A DNA stretch of 64,000 nt from Callaeas wilsoni. Lineage: Eukaryota; Chordata; Aves; Passeriformes; Callaeidae. The notes beneath the pieces were generated by a model that saw only the letters and a program-made list of their open reading frames with translations, did no database searches and was not told where the DNA came from. The stretch is from assembly GCA_013398955.1 (NCBI GenBank), contig VWPU01011622.1, positions 1 to 64,000 on the forward strand, in the 5' to 3' direction. The translations under genes and the position numbers were made by a program. Below are positions 33,501 to 46,000 of this stretch, one piece after another. Position 1 is the stretch's first letter, and each line of letters starts with the position of its first letter.

Positions 33501-36500
33501 TGAGCCCGCTCCCCAAATCCTCTTGTTTTAACTAGCACAGCATTCAGCAGCAAACACCCGTCTGTGAACTTAACTGCTGTCCCAGATGTTCCTTCCCAAG
33601 GATGGAGGAGCCAGGACTAAGGGAAGGTAGCCCCTCTGGCACGTGTGCAACTCCTTCTGCATGCGGATGTACACAGGCAGCTCCCTCCATTTCCTTGGTC
33701 AGGACTTTGCCCTTGGGATGAGCAACAGCTTCTCACCCCCCTGCAGGCATTTCTCTGCTCCGTGGGCTTTGCTTGGGCTTCAGCTTCAACTGAAAACTTG
33801 CTGGTTTAAGGGTTTCCCTTACACAGGTAAAATAAAAAGGGAGATGAGGGGGTGCTGCAGAGGCCCAGGTGAGATCAGGGACAAGAAGTGGGTCGGGGCA
33901 TCTGCCCCGGTTTTGGACTCTAAATCACTCTGTGTGCCTTTTAAAAAAAGAAACCAGAATCAAGCAAGATGTATGAAAAAAGAGAAACCTGTTCTTAGTC
34001 TTCCAGCTTATTCCCAGAACTGCGGATGCGGAGCAGGTGGGCACTGAGGGCAGCAAAATGTTTAGTGATCGCTGAGCGAGGAAGTGACATTTTCCAGCTT
34101 GCCTAAGGATGCAAGAAAAATGCATCTGTGTCTGCAGCAGCCCCACGAGCCGGTGCTGACCTATTTACGTGCCCAATTATGCACACAGGCAGATGCCCTC
34201 TTCCCACCTCGGAGCAAGGGGCTGAGCCAGGACAAAAAATTGCCAGCGTGGAGTTTTTCCTAAGAACCAACTGCCCCTCAGATCCTGGGATGTCAGCAAC
34301 AGCTCAGGGTGTTGGGAGTGATGTGTTTAGATGAGATCTTGTTTCTTTTCCTTCGGAGTGAGGGAAGCAGCTGGTTTGGAGGGAGCAATGAAAAACCCAG
34401 CCAGTCTTTCCCTCTCTGCACCCCTTAATGCCCACTGAGCCAGGGGCTCCCCCACTGCGGTGCCTCTGGTACCCCTCTGGTGCTCTCTCCTCCTCCTTCC
34501 CACCCTGGTTTACCATTTCCCATATTTCATTTCTGTTATGGCCAGTGGCAGTGATTGCTTCACACATTCATCACGCTGTGGGTGTCACAGTGTCATGGTT
34601 GGTGCCTTTGTTCGAGCTCCAAAAAAACCTCCCCTTAAACCACCAAGCCCCAGACCACTGTTAAGCTGCCTTTAAATCTGAGGTTGCAGGAGAATTTTCC
34701 ATGGGAAGTGGCGAAGTTTTTAGTGATTTCTTACTCATCCCCTTTGCAGCCTAACCGTAAGATTTGATTTCAGTGTTATGGGCATTGAGTTGGGAGTGAT
34801 AACGATATGGAAATGAAAACTAAGGATCGATCTCAAGAGCTAAACTGAGCTTTGTGAGTTAGAAAGAAACTTTTCTGGGAACTTTTTCATTTGGGTCAGG
34901 CTGTGCAAGCATTAACTCAGGATGGTTGGAGGCTTCACCATTAAGAAGTCCTTTTCCTCTACCACACCTGGGCAGCATCAGCTGTTTGAGCCTTAATTCC
35001 ACCTGTGCTTCGTACGTGGAAAGAGGGGAGCTCACTGGAGGAGGAACAACAATAGGAAAGAGTTTGTTCTGGAAAGAAGGGCTCATCCTGCCTGGCTCCC
35101 CAGCTGTGGTGCAACACATAACCCTTGTCAAAAATGTGATACCTCCTCCTGCCTGCTGTCACATATCGCTCACGTTGAGCTGGAACAACACAAACCCCAC
35201 TCCCAGGGATGCTGCCACCCTTCCATCCCACTTTCCTGCTCCGGATAATGAGGGAAATCAATCATGATGCCCTGGGGTTGGCCATCCATCTCCTTCCTCA
35301 GCAATGGACAGGGGGAAGCCTGGCCAGCCCTGTCCCCTGTGAGCCCCTTGCAGGAGAAGGGCACAGGCTATAGGGAACTGCCACGCTGCAATTAAAAGTG
35401 AATGTTTCGACAGTGCTGGGTGCTTTGCAGTTGCTCTCTTGGTATTAATGATCTTAAGAAACCTCCCTTAGCTGGCAGGTGTTGGCTCTCAATCTGTCTG
35501 TTTCTACCTGAGAGAGCCTTTTAAAAGACCTTCTTGAGTCCTCTGCGGTGGGCGCTTCTCTCTTTGAGCAGAAATTGTTGGCTCAGAAAATCCCCAGCAA
35601 CCCAGAAGTGTAAAATCACAAATGAAGTGAGTTGTGCTGAAGGATTCTGGCCATTTGCTTAATTTTTATCACCCAATTCCTGCAAATCCCCCATGGAGGT
35701 GCTTGAAAAGGACATATTTACCTTTCTCTTTTCTCGCTAGTTTTGTCATTCTGACAAATGGTTGATGTGTTGGTTGTGTTTCTAACGCTGCTGGAAATGG
35801 TCATGGCTTTCGTGTTTTCCAGCCAGCACTGCGATTCCCACAAAGAAATGAGAGCGAGAAGCTGTGGATAACTGTTCCTCTGGCTCTATTGCACCCCACC
35901 ACAATTTGCTTTTCTACGAGTAACACCTGCCTATTTTACATCTCGACAGCAGCTTTCCTTATTTATTGAAAAGCTGGGGATTCTTGGAGGATATTTCCAT
36001 TTTTCTCCGCTATTTCTGGCCGTTGCGCTGCAGCAAATTGGTCTCCAGCTGCACCTTTTCTCCTCGCTTTTGGCTGGAGGGAGCCTGCCTTGCTTGCTGG
36101 GCGATCAAAAATCATCCCAGGAAGCGGTCTCCGGGCCTGCAACGAGCAGTTTGGGGATACAGTGTGGAAACAGTGCCTTGCTCAGCAGGGATGTGGTGGC
36201 GCACGGGGGCAATCTGTGTTCCTGTGCTCTGCCACGTGGAGCCCTGGCACCTCTCCGGGGTTAACAGCCATGGAAACGGTGTTGTACCCCTTCACCTCTG
36301 CTTTTGGGGACAGCTTTTGCTGGTGGATGCCATGAGGAGACTGACACAGAGCGGGAGAAGTTTGGGGTTCTGCGTGGAGTTGTTGATCCGGAGAGCTGGT
36401 CTGGGTCACTGGTGGGAAGGGGACAGAAGGTGCTTACATGAGGCAGGAAATAGCTTTTGCTGGGCTAACAAAGCCTATCAGATGGGCTGAAAAGCAGAGC

Positions 36501-36683
36501 TGCTCTTCAGCAGAGTTTTAGCTGTCAGCCTAATACCAGCTGCAAAGATAGCATTCTGAGTTTCTGACAGGATTCTGAGTCTCTGTGCCTCTGCTTTTCT
36601 TAATATGACATATCCAGACCCAAAGCACCTCATGGAAAGAAGACGGCCATTCCGTCACAGCCGAGTTTGAGCTGAGCCCTGGG
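30585..36683. other. Six kb of unique non-coding DNA, no gene seen
   Basis: No CR1, LTR or exon recognised. Minor simple sequence: a T run near 31640-31652, T-rich 32250-32275 and (GTTTT)n at 33271-33287. The pieces 34730-34860 (with GATTTGATTTCAGTG and GATAACGATATGG) and 35385-35465 are AT-rich and unique and might be conserved. The 174-codon frame at 35966-36490 (+) is Trp/Cys-rich, matches no family and has smaller frames in two other registers over the same bases. Confidence 0.5.
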
Positions 36684-36736
36684 TGAATCACAGAACCATG
36701 AAGGTTGGAAAGGACCTCAAAGATCATTGAGTCCTC
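36684..36736 (-). mobile_element. Short CR1 3' end, minus strand
   Basis: On + it reads 'tgaatcacagaaccatgaaggttggaaaggacctcaaagatcattgagtcc', the last 50 bp of CR1 in reverse. Very short 5'-truncated copy. Confidence 0.85.
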
Positions 36737-36871
36737 AGGTTGTATTTATTAATCTGTCCCCTTTTCACTCACGTTGAAGGAAATGCCACCTTCTAGCTAG
36801 AAAATGAGGAATACCAGGGGCATGAAAGATCTGATGGTATTGGCATTGTTCGACGGATATTCAAACAAAAA

Positions 36872-36955
36872 AGAATTGTAGAATATCCTAAGTTGGAAGG
36901 GACCCACAAGGATCAGCAAAGTCTGACTTCTGGCCCTGCACAGAATCACCCCAAG
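36872..36955 (-). mobile_element. Short CR1 3' end, second subfamily, minus strand
   Basis: On + it reads 'gaattgtagaatatcctaagttggaagggacccacaaggatcagcaaagt', 'tctggccctgcacagaatcaccccaag'. This is the reverse of the same CR1 tail type that ends the copy at 4688-4874, and differs from the neighbour at 36684. Two separate short insertions lie within 200 bp. Confidence 0.88.
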
Positions 36956-37149
36956 TTGCCATGTTTTTCTGCTTTTTTGTGGTCTTTAGTTATTAGGAAG
37001 CCCATGCATTAGACTTCTTCCCCAAATGCTCAGTGAAACAGCAATATTTACATCCCCTGGAGTTCTCTTTTCCCGAGAAAAGCAGGAGTGAAAACTCCTA
37101 TTGTCATCCCCTCTGCTGGCCACAGCTTTCTCCTTTTGCAATATGAGCT

Positions 37150-37800
37150 GCTGTCTACCACCAAATAGGATAATATTTAATCCGAGGGACATCGTATGGT
37201 TTCCCAAAGTGCTGTAGCATAATTGGAAAAAGAAGGACGAGGCCGGGATCCCAGTGAGACAACTCAGCCGAAATGTAAACCGAACACGTTGCAAAGCACG
37301 CCGAGAGCTGCTCGTGCTCCGCAGCACTATTTATGATCCTTAACTGGTCCAGAAAAGCTGACAGGATAAAAGAGGAGCCTGTCTCTGCTCCTTTGCAATT
37401 AGGCACTCGTCTCCCAAGCATCTGTTTTCCAGGGGAGATCACCGCTGGCGATTGTGCGCCTCGTGTTTCCCTCCGAGGGATGCTGGAGCCAGCCTGGAGA
37501 GGAGGGCTGGGAAAGGGCTGCTAACACGATAAAAGAAATGAAGCCCGTGTGTTCGGAGGGGAGATGAGGAAAGCCTGGCTTAATTAAATTAGCAGAATGA
37601 AAGCTGAGGAAGATAGCTGCCTATAAATACACTGGCGGAAGATGGGGAGGGCAGAGCAGCGCTGAAGGAGAACTATTTATGCCCGAGGATAGTGTTGGCA
37701 CAAGAACAAATGTACGCAAACTGGCCCAGAATAAATTCAGCCTGGAAATTGGAAGATCGTTTGTGACAATTAGAGAGCAATCGGACTGCGGACCAGTCTT
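37150..37800. promoter_or_regulatory. Candidate conserved non-coding cluster
   Basis: About 650 bp free of recognised repeats with alternating AT-rich and CpG-bearing parts. Visible words: GGATAATATTTAATCC at 37168-37183, a near-palindrome containing TAATCC (K50/Otx-type homeodomain core); CTATTTATG near 37327; CTTAATTAAATTAG near 37579; TATAAATAC near 37622; CTATTTATG near 37673. CpGs concentrate at 37220-37320 and 37440-37480. This is enhancer-like composition; activity and conservation are inferred. Confidence 0.33.
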
Positions 37801-39632
37801 CCTGTGGGAATAGAGGGGGATAAAACCCTTCCTGCTTTTAGCAGGAGCCTGCAGGAGGGCTGGGTCCGATGACCCAGGGATGCCGTGCAGCCCAACACTC
37901 ATTCTTTTTTCCTTATTTTCCTATGGCTTCTGCCTCAGCCTCCTATTTATGCCAATTCTCATCACGTCCCACCCTCCTTCCTGTCGCCTGATACGGATCT
38001 CTGTTGCTGGCTTTGCTCCCTTCTGATGCAGGTGGCTTTCTCCTAGCAGTAATAACTTCCCCACATGGTCAGGAGCCTGCAGCATTCTTTGTGCTTTTTG
38101 ATTTTTTTTTTTTTAAAAATCTCTGTGCCCAATTCCTCTTTGTCCGTTTGTCCTTCTTGCATGGAGGGGTCCAGACGGGGGGACAGTTGGTGTCTTCCAA
38201 CCAAGGTGTCTCTGCCAAGCCCCACACAGGTAAGAGACTCCCTGGAGGGGACTCTGATATTTCCTGTTTGGGTTAAATAGGCACAAAATGGTAATCAGAG
38301 CCTATTTCCAGCCCTTGCATAACATGGCCCTGAAAATAACTTGTCCCAGTGATGGAGAAGGGCTTTGGGAAAATCTGGAGTGTCAGGATCCATGGATGCT
38401 GAGCAGCCTCGGGATGCTGACAGCAGTAGTTTGCAGTCTAAGCTCTGGGAGGTATCCCATTTGGACAGCTCTTTCTAGGACTGGGAAATGAGAGATGCTT
38501 TGGAATAACTTCATTGGCTTTTTGAGTGCCTTCTCTGAGGTTGCCCTCAACCTGTTGTGGAAGGGATGGGGCAGGGAGGCCGCTGAGCTCTCCTTGTCTG
38601 CAGGGATGTTTCCAGGAGGGCATCAGTGATGCTCTTGGCTCGTGAGATTGGATGTTTATGTTTGGTTCAGGCACAGCAATAGTTTGATATTTAGGTTGAC
38701 TTTTTGCTAAAAGTATGGGCAGTGGATGGGTGCAAGTGGGTGTGAGGAAGAAAAGGGATTTCTGTGCTTGTAGGTTGTACCCATTCCACTAAACTGGAGC
38801 TTTTCTTCATTTATTACCATAATGAAGCCCTGTGAAACTTCCCAAAAGGCTGGAGGCCTTGCAAGGAGAAGCACAAGACCAATTTCCTCCTGCAACCGAA
38901 TCATAATGTTGAATCCCAAGTGTGCCGGAGAAAAAAGAGAAAAATTAGGAATCTTTGTCGGGTATTATGTCAGCTTTCTGGATTATCAAAGGAAATCTTT
39001 TCAGCCAGGTAGTTGAAATACTGGGTTTTCGGGGGAATTAAATGCCAGCCTGTGTGCTTTGGGTGCCTAATTCCTCTAAGGCCTTTAAAAACTCCTGTCT
39101 TCATTCTCGTTCCCCGAGAGTCACAGCTTAACCAGCCCGAGCTGCGTGCGTGCTCCATCGATACCCAGACAATTCCTCTTGGTGAAGGAGCAGAGTTGGT
39201 GCTAATGCTGCCGTTCTGCACGCACACAGCTCTGCCAAAGGACTGGCAAGTGCATCTGTGCGAACTTTCCTCTGCCTGCAGTTAATTGCAATTATATATT
39301 TAGTTATCAGGATAAATCAGGAAGTTGGGGAGGGAGGGAGGTGGGAAATAAACCCCCTTCGCTGTGATGCTTCACCTCATTTCCTCACTTACTGCTTCCC
39401 AGCTCAAGCACTTGTGTTTCTAATCCCTTTAATGCCCATTTTTTGCAAAACCCTGTCCTTGTTGCGGGTTTAAGATCCATTCTTATAAATTCTTTTTTTT
39501 TTCCGTAAAGCAAAATAGAAGAGAAGTCAGATCAGAACGCATTAAAATAATAATCCTAAGCAATGCAACCAACCCAACTAACTTGGTAAAGCAACAAGTT
39601 TGCACACATCGAGGTTTTTTATTCTCTTAATG

Positions 39633-39638
39633 CTGTGT
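39633..39638. repeat. Target-site duplication, left copy (CTGTGT)
   Basis: Five of six bases match the right flank CTGTGC at 40053-40058; a single later change explains the mismatch, or the true duplication is 5 bp. Confidence 0.65.
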
Positions 39639-40052
39639 CGAAGCAGGGTCCTCCACTGAGAATGGGAGCCGAGTCACGACAAACACCGATGCGGTTAGAT
39701 AGCGTTCTCTTTTATTGCTCAAATCAAGCAGGATTATGTAGCATTTCCAACTAGTCATCCGTTGTCCACGCACTGTAACTAACTCTATGATTGGATACTT
39801 AGGTAAAATCAAGCCTGTCTACTGTCTACTAATTGGATAACATATGGCAAACAAGTGTCCTCCCTCCTCCCAGCTCGCGCTTATCGCATCCCGTTAAACC
39901 TCCTCTTTTCCTCCCGAACACCTCAAGGACACTCTCAGCACTAAGTCATGCTAATCTCACAGCACTCAGAGCAAGCAGGCCCTGCTAAGTCTGGCTTGTT
40001 CACTGCGTTCAGACACAGACCATGTCCATTCTGCTCTAAGAATTCTTCTACA
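39639..40052 (-). mobile_element. Solo LTR, 414 bp, copy 2 (inverted)
   Basis: Reverse complement of the LTR family at 28064-28473: minus-strand start TGTAGAAGAATTC at 40052 and end GGACCCTGCTTCG at 39639, with the AATAAA signal conserved (TTTATT near 39710 on +). About 93% identity to copy 1 by eye, with one small length difference near the start. Its own flanking duplication differs from that of copy 1, so the two are independent insertions, not the ends of one provirus. No internal retroviral sequence. Inserted in unique DNA. Confidence 0.9.
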
Positions 40053-40058
40053 CTGTGC
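40053..40058. repeat. Target-site duplication, right copy (CTGTGC)
   Basis: Pairs with 39633-39638 with one mismatch. Confidence 0.65.
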
Positions 40059-43000
40059 AATTGGGCTGCAGGTAAATTTGAATAAATCATTCATGGAAGG
40101 ATAAAAACGGGGAATTTCTCAGCAGAGTCGTGCCTGTGCTGGGCTTTCCCTCCTTGCTGGGGAACAACCAGGTGCTCAAACCTCCTGGGTGGGTCACCGA
40201 GGAGGGACTGTGGGGTCCCCAGCTGCCAGGAGCCAGCCCTGCAGGAGGCTCCGTTTGGATCACGGCTGCCCTGGCAGCAGCAGGGAGGGATTAGGGCTGT
40301 GTGGGACAAATCCCAGCAGTGGGGTGAGGGATGTTGTGGGCACAGCACTGGGTGGGACTGTTCGAACTTCTCTTTGATGTTGCAAGACCTTAAAGGGGGT
40401 GAATTGGGAAGAATTTAATTTGCAGAATTCTGCCTGCTCCTTCCAGCTCCTTGCCACCCCCACAGACCCACAGGATATGGCCCTGAGGCAGCTTTACCGT
40501 TGTTACAATTGCATTTATTCTGATCCCAACCGGGTCAAACCTTATAAGCCAAGTATGAGGCAGTTGGCTGTGTCTTGTTCTCCCCCCAGATTAAGCCCTC
40601 TGCATCATGCATCTGTAGAATGACTTCAAAGCGCTCCCTATCCCATTTTCTTCCTCAATTCCTGCCTTTGTTGGTTTGGGTTCTAAAGCAGCGAAAGGAA
40701 TATTGAAATTCTCATGCCTTCTCTTTATTTATTTATTGTTACCTTGGCTCTGCTCAGTTGGGGTGCCTCAACTTTAAGATTTTACCAGCCCAGCTCTGCT
40801 GTGCCGGACATGGGAGCGTTTTCCCTGGGTGCAGGTGGAGAGTAAATCCATAATTCTGTGGTAACTCAAACCCAGAGGCAATGCTGTGCTCAACTCCAGC
40901 TGCTCTTCTCCTCTTCCCACTGCCCCTGTCCTGCTGCATTGCTTCTGGGATGCTGTCCCAGACACTGTTTTGGGGCAAGTATGTCAGATGAGGTGGAAAA
41001 CCCGCCTGAATTCCTTGCCGGAGCTGCATTCCTTCGTGCCTCTCTGGTGTATCTATCTGGTAGCATAAAGGAAAATGTCACTAATTTTCAGCCTAATCCC
41101 TACTGAAGCGTTGGGCTCCTTCTCCTGATGGCCAGCAGCAGTCTAGGAGATGCCAAGACAGCTTAGGTGTTGGCCAGGGCTGTGGGAAGTGGCGATCCTG
41201 GCTGGCGGGTTTGATTTGCCTTGCAGGTGCTGCGAAGCAGCTGCCAGTTCACCCTGGGACGTGACCTACGGGGCTTTTTCCTGTGGTCTTTATCCCATTC
41301 CAGGGGCAATGCCCTCCTCTCCCTCTTCAGTAATAATTACAGGCTCTTGTCCATGTTCTTGGAGGAAGGCTTCTCTCCGTGCCAGTGCTGCCAGCCCAGC
41401 ATCCCTCTGGGATCTGGGGATATCTCTGGGATACATGGGGATAGAGCTGGCAGCAGGGAGACCCAGGTGCTCCCCAGGTGAGAGGAAAAAGAGAGGATGA
41501 GGATGGAGGAGTGGCAGCTGGAGTTTGCCCTCAGTTTGCTGCCACCTTTATCAGCAGCTCCTTCAAACCTGGGCTGGCATCCACCGCTGCTGGCACGGTC
41601 CCGGCAGAGGGGCCACGCTTGTCCCTCCTGCAGTCATCCCTGTGACCTGCCGCCGTGGCGTGCTTCCAGGAGAGTCATCAGGTACTAAAAATAACTGGGG
41701 AATAGCTGATGGTGTGGCTTCTCTCCGCCTGTTAGAGGAATTAGCCAGGAGGCCGATCCAGCCAGGACTGCGGTCGGCTGCTCCCCTGTCCTGCCGCTCT
41801 CCCGAGCAGGACGTGGAGGTCACGGCGCCTTGGCTTTGCTCCACGGCCTCCCTGCCACGCTTGCTGGGCTGTCACAGCCGCTTTTTCTCCTCTGCTGTGA
41901 ATCCAGGCATCGACAGGGAGCTCAGCTCGTCCAGAGCTGCTTGTGTTCCTTGCCTCTTGCGGTGTCGAATCTTCGGCACAGCTTTGCTCGAGTCTCCAGA
42001 TGAGTAGAGGTTATGGGTGTAACTTCACATCAGAGGGAACAAACTCTTCCAGCTCTGTCTCACCCTCGAGTGGGAGTGAGGAGCTGGTGTTCGGCGTCTT
42101 CAATGCAAAGCACAGCCCTCTGATGCTGGATGCCAACAGCCTTAACTTTCTCCTACAGGAAAAAACCAGAATTCTGGAGTGGGAAGTCCAAGAGATCGCT
42201 GCGTGTGCTGCAATGGTTCTCTGTCCATCACACGACCAGAGAACTGGGCTTGCAAATTGCTTTGCTGCATTTCTCCCTTCCCAGCTTTTTGTTGCTTGTT
42301 ACCATTCAGGACTTTGCTCTCTTCAGTGGCCTTTCCTGCAAGGTGGTGCAAAGCCAAGTGACACAGGTCTCCAAGAGGACGTGGACCCTGCTGATTCAGC
42401 TGGGCTTCTCTGGTGGGGACGTGTGGAGGCCACAGCTGCTTCCCAGTCATAACCACCTAAAACAAAGCCTTGGGTGCACCCAGTGGCAGGGACAAAAGGT
42501 CTGGGCACACTTTTGTGTTAAACAGCTGTTTTATTCTGGCCTCTGGCTGGAGGGACCTGTGCTCTGTGACCTTGTGTGTGGGTTGCAAATAGAGAGATGC
42601 CCTCCTTAGCACAGCACGTCCAGATCTTTAATCAGGGACCTCGGTGTCCATAACCTTGCTTGTAATAGCTCAATAGCTCTCTGCAATCACTGCTAACCAT
42701 ATTCAGCTGTGGGAGCAAATGATGGAGGAAGCATCTCCATCCCTGCTTGTGGAAAAGGGATTTTTCCTATATCCTGCCAGTTGCGTGCTCAGGGTTGCTC
42801 TGTTAGCTAGGCCCTCCTCATCCTCGTGGATGTGTGAATTCCTCTGGCTGGGAATGCTGAGTGCCCTGGCAGAGCACACCAGGTTCAAGGGCTGGTCAAA
42901 TGCTGCAAATTCGACTGTGCTGAAGCTCTGCTTTTCTGCTCTGGACCTCTCCCTGCTTTTAATTCCGCCGTTGTATTTGCGACTCTTACCCTCTAATTAT

Positions 43001-46000
43001 AGGTGCTATGTTTCTCAGCTTTCCTTTCTGGGAAACGTGTCTGCGTGTGTGACTGGAGCTGCGCCTCCTCCGTGCCCGCCTTCGGGAGGAAGCGGGATGC
43101 GATCCCCTCGCCTTTTCCCTCCTCTTGCAGCTGCAGCCATCGCCAAGTGTGGGGTTCACGGAGGGGACAGCAACCGGGATTCAAGGAGAGGTTGGTGCCT
43201 ACTGTCCTCTCTAACTGCAGTTGCCTCTTTTCTTATTTATAAGTGCAAGCAAACAGGTGCTAAAAGCTTTTCCCCCCTCATCCTTCTTGCGTGCACAGTC
43301 AGACTCTCTCCTGAGACGTCTCCTCGCAATGTGCTCTCTCCCCCCAAAGCTGCTTCTGCTTTTCTTGGCATTTCTGCAAGGACCTGATCTATCTGTTCAT
43401 CTTCCCATCTCCCCTTCTTCATCACAGCTGGGGTTTGGGGCTTGGCAGGAATGAGTGGAGTCATCCTTGAGCTCTCTGCAGGTGAGGTGGAGGTTGGAGA
43501 TTCCCATACTCACTTTGGATATTGGGTTTTTTCCATGAGATGCTATCCGGCATCTGTGTCCAGAGTCCTGCTTTAGATTTGTTAAAGCCTAATTCTTCCC
43601 AGAGTTAGTAGCTCTGAATCTCTGCTTCAGTGGTCTTGGTTCATTCCCTCATTCCAGTTGTGTGCATGGATCCTACAGGTACCAGTCTGCCCTCAGAAGG
43701 GCACTGCTTTGGAAACACGTTTGTGTGTGATTCCTTAACATTTCTGCTCCGGAGTAACCCAGGAAGCTTCATAAATTCCTTCATGCTCTGATTCTGGCTG
43801 TTCCTGGTGCACTTTTAAGCAGGCAGCTTGTAGATGTGCTCTCTGGAAATATCTGCTTTGTGGTAAAGCAAAACCTCATCACTGGTGCTGTCACTGGAGA
43901 AAAATGTATTCATTATTATTATTCTTATTATTATTTTTAGGAAAGATGCGATCTCACCTCATGCATAAAATTAGTTTAATGGAACAGCAGGAATGGGAGG
44001 GAATATTGGCTTTCCTGTGCTTGTCTGGGGAGTGAGTGAACAATTTCTTTGCACCCTCTCAGGCCCTGGATGAATGATATGTCATTGGAGCCACAGTTTT
44101 AGCTGAGGTGTGTCCATGAAGACAGCAGGGAACCAAAAAATAGGTTTTAAAAATTACTTAAATAATGAAAAAGGAATCTGTGAGCTTCTAAACATAGTCC
44201 TCAAGCAGCCAGTGAGACTGAAAGCTGAGACTGACTTAAGGAGGGAGAAATAGGGGCAGCAAATGCATTTATGTCTTGTGAATCCTCAAATAAAGGGGTT
44301 CCATCCCATCTTGAGTGGCGGAGGCAAGGGGCACCATGTCAGTAGGGTTGGGACACCAGGTCTTGCACATCCCACAGTCTTCCCAAGCCTCTCCTGAGGT
44401 TATTCCTGCTGCTTTTAGCTGCCCCAATGAATACAGGCAGCAAGCAGCGTCTCGGCAGCGCCGTCAAAGTGCGCTTGTGCTTGTCTGCCCCTCAGAAACT
44501 TCTTTCACTTCACTCCCTGGGAACTGGAAAGGAGAGATGAGGATAAAAGTGCTAATGTCATCTCGGGGCATCCGAACGCCGGTGATGGCAGCGTGTGCAG
44601 GAGCCCTGGTCCCCTCCAGCAGTCCCACATGGCCTTGTCCTTTGGCTTATTTCCCCTCAGAACTCCGGCTTATCTCGGGGAGAGTTTTTTATTTCACTGA
44701 AAAGTGGACTTTAATGAATATCTCCCTCTCTCGTGGAGGCAAGAAATTTGTAAAAATTTCAAACCAGAAACTCTTCCTTCGTCGGCAGCCGGAGGATCTT
44801 CCCTCTTTGTTTGGAGGAATATCCTGGCCAAACAGCTGCTGAACGCAGGGCTTGTCACAGCCTGGCCCTGGGATTTAGGTGGGATCAAGCCTTTCACTCA
44901 AAGATGAGAAAAGGAGGAGTGCCTTTCCTGGAGGGAGAGCTCCCTTCCTGCTGAGCCCTGGTGTCTTTTCAAGCTTTGGTAAGATGGGTCCACTAGAATT
45001 AGGGGTTCTTTGAATGAGAAGGATCAAAGGATAAGTTGAGAGGGGAAGTGTGGGAAGGAGGCAGTTGCAGGCAAACTCATCTAATTTCCATCAATAGGTG
45101 TGAGTCAAGCAGGGGGTTCTGCCTGTCTCCTGATTCCTTCCTTCCCTTGCACTTTGTACGGGGTGTTTGCACTTTTTCCTCCTCCACCGCTCTCCCCTCT
45201 TGTGCTGCAGGAGATAGACACTTTTTAAAATGCGAGGTGAGGGGTTTTTTTCAGCTCATCAAATGCTCTCTGGTGGCACCAGGGCTCTGAGAAAGCCTAA
45301 AAGACTTGGAGGCTGTGTGCAGTCTCATTCCCTTCGGGTGCCAACCCCCGGCATCCCTCCTCCAACAACTTTACTTCGTCGTGATGGCTTTCCAACATCT
45401 CCTCGCCCTCGGGCTCCTGCAGCTCCCTCAGCACCGCTCACTGCTTCTGACTCCACTCCCTGTCCTCCTTCCAAGTTGTCTTTGGGCCACCTCCACATCT
45501 ACTTTACATTGCAGTGGCAGGGGACAAAATCTCCCTGATGCCTGGGAGGAAGTGAAAACACGGCCATGAAGGAGCTTCCTGTGCTCCGTGTGTGAAAGCA
45601 TCTCCCCTGCTACACAAAAAGAGATATAAAATTGCTTTTTAACCTGCTTGTCTTCCTTCTCCCCTTGGCCTTTGCTGAGATGATGGAAGCACTGATCCGG
45701 CTTGCTCTGACCCTGCTCAGCACAGCTATGGGATTTGCTGTCAGCGTGCAGGTTTGTCTCCAGAGCTCCTCTAAGCCGGGATCACAGGCCAGATTAAACT
45801 GGTAAAAAACTTACAGCTTTTTTTGGGGGGGGGAGGGTCATTCCCAGAGAGTACAGGGACTTGTTAGTGACATGGGATCTTGAGGAGAGCAGGCTTTGCT
45901 GGGAGATTTTATCTATTTTTATAGCTGGCGCAGGTGGATTTTTCTGTGATAAAAGCTGTAAACACTGCAAAAGTCAGAATGCTCCTTCCTGGCTTGCAGT

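Larger units (their letters stand above)
36956..39638. other. Unique DNA including a candidate regulatory cluster
   Basis: No gene or repeat recognised apart from a T run near 38101-38113. The cluster 37150-37800 is listed separately. The piece 39275-39330 (TTAATTGCAATTATATATTTAG, then GATAAATC) is AT-rich and unique. Confidence 0.5.

Noticed and set aside
35966..36490. 174-codon Trp/Cys-rich frame
   Set aside because: Composition unlike a normal protein, no motif, no splice context.
28064..40052. The two LTRs as ends of one provirus
   Set aside because: They are inverted relative to each other, have different target duplications, and no retroviral coding sequence was recognised between them.
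42719..43387. 222-codon plus-strand frame
   Set aside because: No recognisable domain; other frames overlap it; the length is near the chance limit in C/T-rich DNA with few stops.
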